Positions 3,869 through 5,908 of a stretch of DNA of 5,908 nt are shown here, in pieces; position 1 is the stretch's first letter, and each line of letters starts with the position of its first letter. The position numbers and the translations under genes are program-made. Source of the stretch: an uncultured Clostridia bacterium (GTDB lineage Bacteria > Bacillota_A > Clostridia > TANB77 > CAG-508). The notes beneath the pieces were generated by a model, which did no database searches, had not been told where the DNA came from, and worked only from the letters and a program-made list of their open reading frames with translations. The stretch is from NCBI GenBank assembly GCA_947628465.1, contig CANQZZ010000089.1, positions 1-5,908 of the forward strand, given 5' to 3'.

Positions 3869-5908
3869 CTATGCAGATTCTCCTGTTTGTTCTTCTTGTT
3901 TTTCTGTATTTATTTTTATATTTCTGTAAGCTTGCATTCCTGTTCCTGCTGGGATTAATTTACCTATAATAACATTTTCTTTTAATCCTATTAATGAATC
4001 TGTTTTTCCTTTTATTGCAGCTTCTGTAAGTACTCTTGTTGTTTCTTGGAATGATGCTGCTGATAAGAAACTTTCTGTTGCAAGTGATGCTTTTGTTATA
4101 CCAAGCAAAGCTCTTGTTCCTGTTGCTTCTTTTTTACCTTCAGCTCTTGCTTTTTCATTTTCTTCATTGAATTCACTAATGTCTACTAATGAACCTGCAA
4201 ACATTGAAGTTTCTCCATTGTCAATTACTTTCATCTTTTTAAGCATTTGTCTTCCGATTACTTCAATGTGCTTATCGTTAATGTCAACACCTTGATTTCT
4301 ATATACTTTCTGTACTTCAGCTGTTAAGTATTTATATACTCCTTCTGGTCCTTTAATTGCAAGTATTTCATTTGGATTGATTGATCCTTCTGTGATTGGA
4401 TCTCCTGCTTTAATTTCGTCTCCGTCTTTTACTTTTAATTTTGATCCGAAGCTAATTGCATAAGTTTTTGAATTATCTTTACTTGTTACAGTTACTTCTT
4501 TTCTCTTTTTAACTTCTGCTATTTTAACTGTTCCATCTATCTCAGAAATTACTGCAAGACCCTTTGGTTTTCTTGCTTCAAATAGCTCTTCAACCCTAGG
4601 TAAACCTTGTGTAATATCTCCTCCAGCTACACCACCTGTGTGGAATGTTCTCATTGTAAGCTGTGTACCAGGTTCACCAATTGATTGTGCAGCAATTATA
4701 CCAACTGCTTCACCAATATTAACTTCTTTTCTTGTTGCAAGGCCCATACCATAACATTTGCTACAAACACCATGTTTTGTTTTGCAACCTAATACTGAAC
4801 GTACTTTTACTTTTTCTATTCCTGCTGCTATTATTTTATCAGCTATATCTGGTGTAATTAATGTATTTGTATCTACTATTAATTCGTTTGTTTCTGGATT
4901 TAATATGTCATTTAATGCATATCTACCAACTAATCTTTCATGTAATTTTTCAATTACTTGATTTCCATCTTTAATATCTTCTATTTCAATTCCTTCTGTT
5001 GTTCCACAGTCATGTTCTCTTACAATTATATCTTGAGATACATCAACTAATCTTCTTGTTAAGTAACCAGAGTCAGCTGTTCTTAAAGCTGTATCTGCTA
5101 AACCTTTTCTAGCACCATGCGAAGAAATGAAATATTCTAGAACGTCTAATCCTTCCCTGAAGCATGATTTGATTGGTATTTCAACTGCTTTACCAGATGT
5201 GTTTGCCATAAGTCCACGCATACCAGCGATTTGACGTAATTGGTTCATGTTACCTCTTGCTCCAGATTGAGCCATCATGTATATTGGATTTAAGTCATCA
5301 AAATTGTCTTTCATTGCGTCTGTAACATCATCTGTTGCTTTTTCCCATACTTTGATTATTGAAGAATATCTTTCGTCTTCAGTAATTAAACCTCTTCTAT
5401 ATTGTTTTCCTATTTCTTCTACTTGTTTTTCACTATCTGCTAAAATTTTCTTTTTAGCTTCTGGTACTGCGACGTCATGAACTGACACTGTTATTGCACC
5501 CTTTGTAGAATATTTAAATCCTAGGGCTTTGATGTAATCTAATAATTCTGCTGATCTATTTAATCCATGTTTATCTATACATTTAGCTATAATTGTTCCT
5601 AGGTTTTTCTTCATAACTGGGAAGTCTATTTCTAAGTCAAATGCTTTTTCAGGGTCGCTTCTGTCTACAAATCCTAAATCTTGTGGTATTTCTTCGTTGT
5701 ATATAAGTCTTCCTACTGTTGCTTGTATTGTTTTTGTTTTCTTTTCTCCATCTATTTCTTTAGTTATTCTTACTTTTACTTTTGCATGAAGACCAACATC
5801 TCCATTTTGGTATGCAAGTAATGCTTCGTCAACATCTTTGAAATACATACCTTCACCTTTTTCACCATCAATTTGCATTGTTAAATAGTAACTTCCAAGA
5901 ATCATATC
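3869..5908 (-). CDS. rpoC: DNA-directed RNA polymerase subunit beta', C-terminal part (runs off the window)
   Basis: The frame is open to the right edge; 679 residues are present of roughly 1,150-1,200. Numbering from the Met at 5905, the window starts at [10 protein letters not shown], just after the region of the catalytic NADFDGD, which is therefore outside. Visible in order: [20 protein letters not shown] (210-229); the bridge-helix region [20 protein letters not shown] (261-280) with YLTRRLVDV; the second zinc site formed by C300, C374, C381 and C384; the trigger-loop region [13 protein letters not shown] (398-410) and [12 protein letters not shown] (414-425) with M418, R419 and H422; [16 protein letters not shown] (535-550); and the C-terminal [20 protein letters not shown] (603-622) with [16 protein letters not shown]. 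All catalytic-region residues expected here are intact and there is no large insertion of the enterobacterial type. The stop is TAG and a strong terminator follows, so rpoC ends its operon. Confidence 0.98.
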   Translation of the reverse strand, partial: DMILGSYYLTMQIDGEKGEGMYFKDVDEALLAYQNGDVGLHAKVKVRITKEIDGEKKTKTIQATVGRLIYNEEIPQDLGFVDRSDPEKAFDLEIDFPVMKKNLGTIIAKCIDKHGLNRSAELLDYIKALGFKYSTKGAITVSVHDVAVPEAKKKILADSEKQVEEIGKQYRRGLITEDERYSSIIKVWEKATDDVTDAMKDNFDDLNPIYMMAQSGARGNMNQLRQIAGMRGLMANTSGKAVEIPIKSCFREGLDVLEYFISSHGARKGLADTALRTADSGYLTRRLVDVSQDIIVREHDCGTTEGIEIEDIKDGNQVIEKLHERLVGRYALNDILNPETNELIVDTNTLITPDIADKIIAAGIEKVKVRSVLGCKTKHGVCSKCYGMGLATRKEVNIGEAVGIIAAQSIGEPGTQLTMRTFHTGGVAGGDITQGLPRVEELFEARKPKGLAVISEIDGTVKIAEVKKRKEVTVTSKDNSKTYAISFGSKLKVKDGDEIKAGDPITEGSINPNEILAIKGPEGVYKYLTAEVQKVYRNQGVDINDKHIEVIGRQMLKKMKVIDNGETSMFAGSLVDISEFNEENEKARAEGKKEATGTRALLGITKASLATESFLSAASFQETTRVLTEAAIKGKTDSLIGLKENVIIGKLIPAGTGMQAYRNIKINTEKQEEQTGESA

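Noticed and set aside
4758..5480. Plus-strand open frames inside rpoC (4758-4961 and 5277-5480)
   Set aside because: They are antisense to highly conserved RpoC segments and show no features of their own.

Overview
The window comes from a low-GC, AT-rich bacterial chromosome, most likely a member of the Clostridia or a close Bacillota relative. The reasons are the strongly A/T-biased codon use, purine-rich AGGAGG-type ribosome binding sites ahead of most genes, housekeeping promoters of the TTGACA/TATAAT type, and proteins of Bacillota type: a bacterial RpoC without the large insertion of the enterobacterial enzyme, an S21-YqeY pair, and a YmfF-like M16 protein. Stops are TAA and TAG, Trp is read from TGG, and nothing suggests an alternative code.

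All seven genes are on the minus strand, so transcription runs from high to low coordinates. (1) 3869-5908 is the 3' part of rpoC, closed by a clean intrinsic terminator at 3804-3858. (2) 2284-3733 is a two-gene membrane operon, lemA and a TPM-domain protein, with a 17-nt overlap, its own promoter (3759-3787) and a terminator (2224-2255). (3) 1192-2139 is prs, a divergent PRPP synthetase with its own promoter (2185-2213). (4) 403-1097 is rpsU-yqeY, driven by a perfect consensus sigma-A promoter (1161-1189) that starts two bases after the prs stop codon. A hairpin with a short U-rich tail (861-907) lies between the two genes. (5) 1-272 is the N-terminal part of a ymfF-like gene that runs off the left edge.

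Functionally this is core housekeeping: transcription (RpoC), nucleotide precursor supply (Prs), translation (S21, perhaps YqeY, and YmfF, which is linked to EF-P modification), plus the poorly understood LemA/TPM envelope pair. No mobile element, CRISPR array, RNA gene or clearly new multi-gene system is visible. All gaps between genes are under 150 bases, and their contents are listed.

The observations most worth checking are these: a 35-bp block matching at 32 positions that forms both the lemA and prs promoters, spacer included; a PRPP synthetase whose usual FSDGE and DDxxDTAGT motifs are changed; an attenuator-like hairpin between rpsU and yqeY; and a short GC-rich tandem repeat (360-386) downstream of yqeY.
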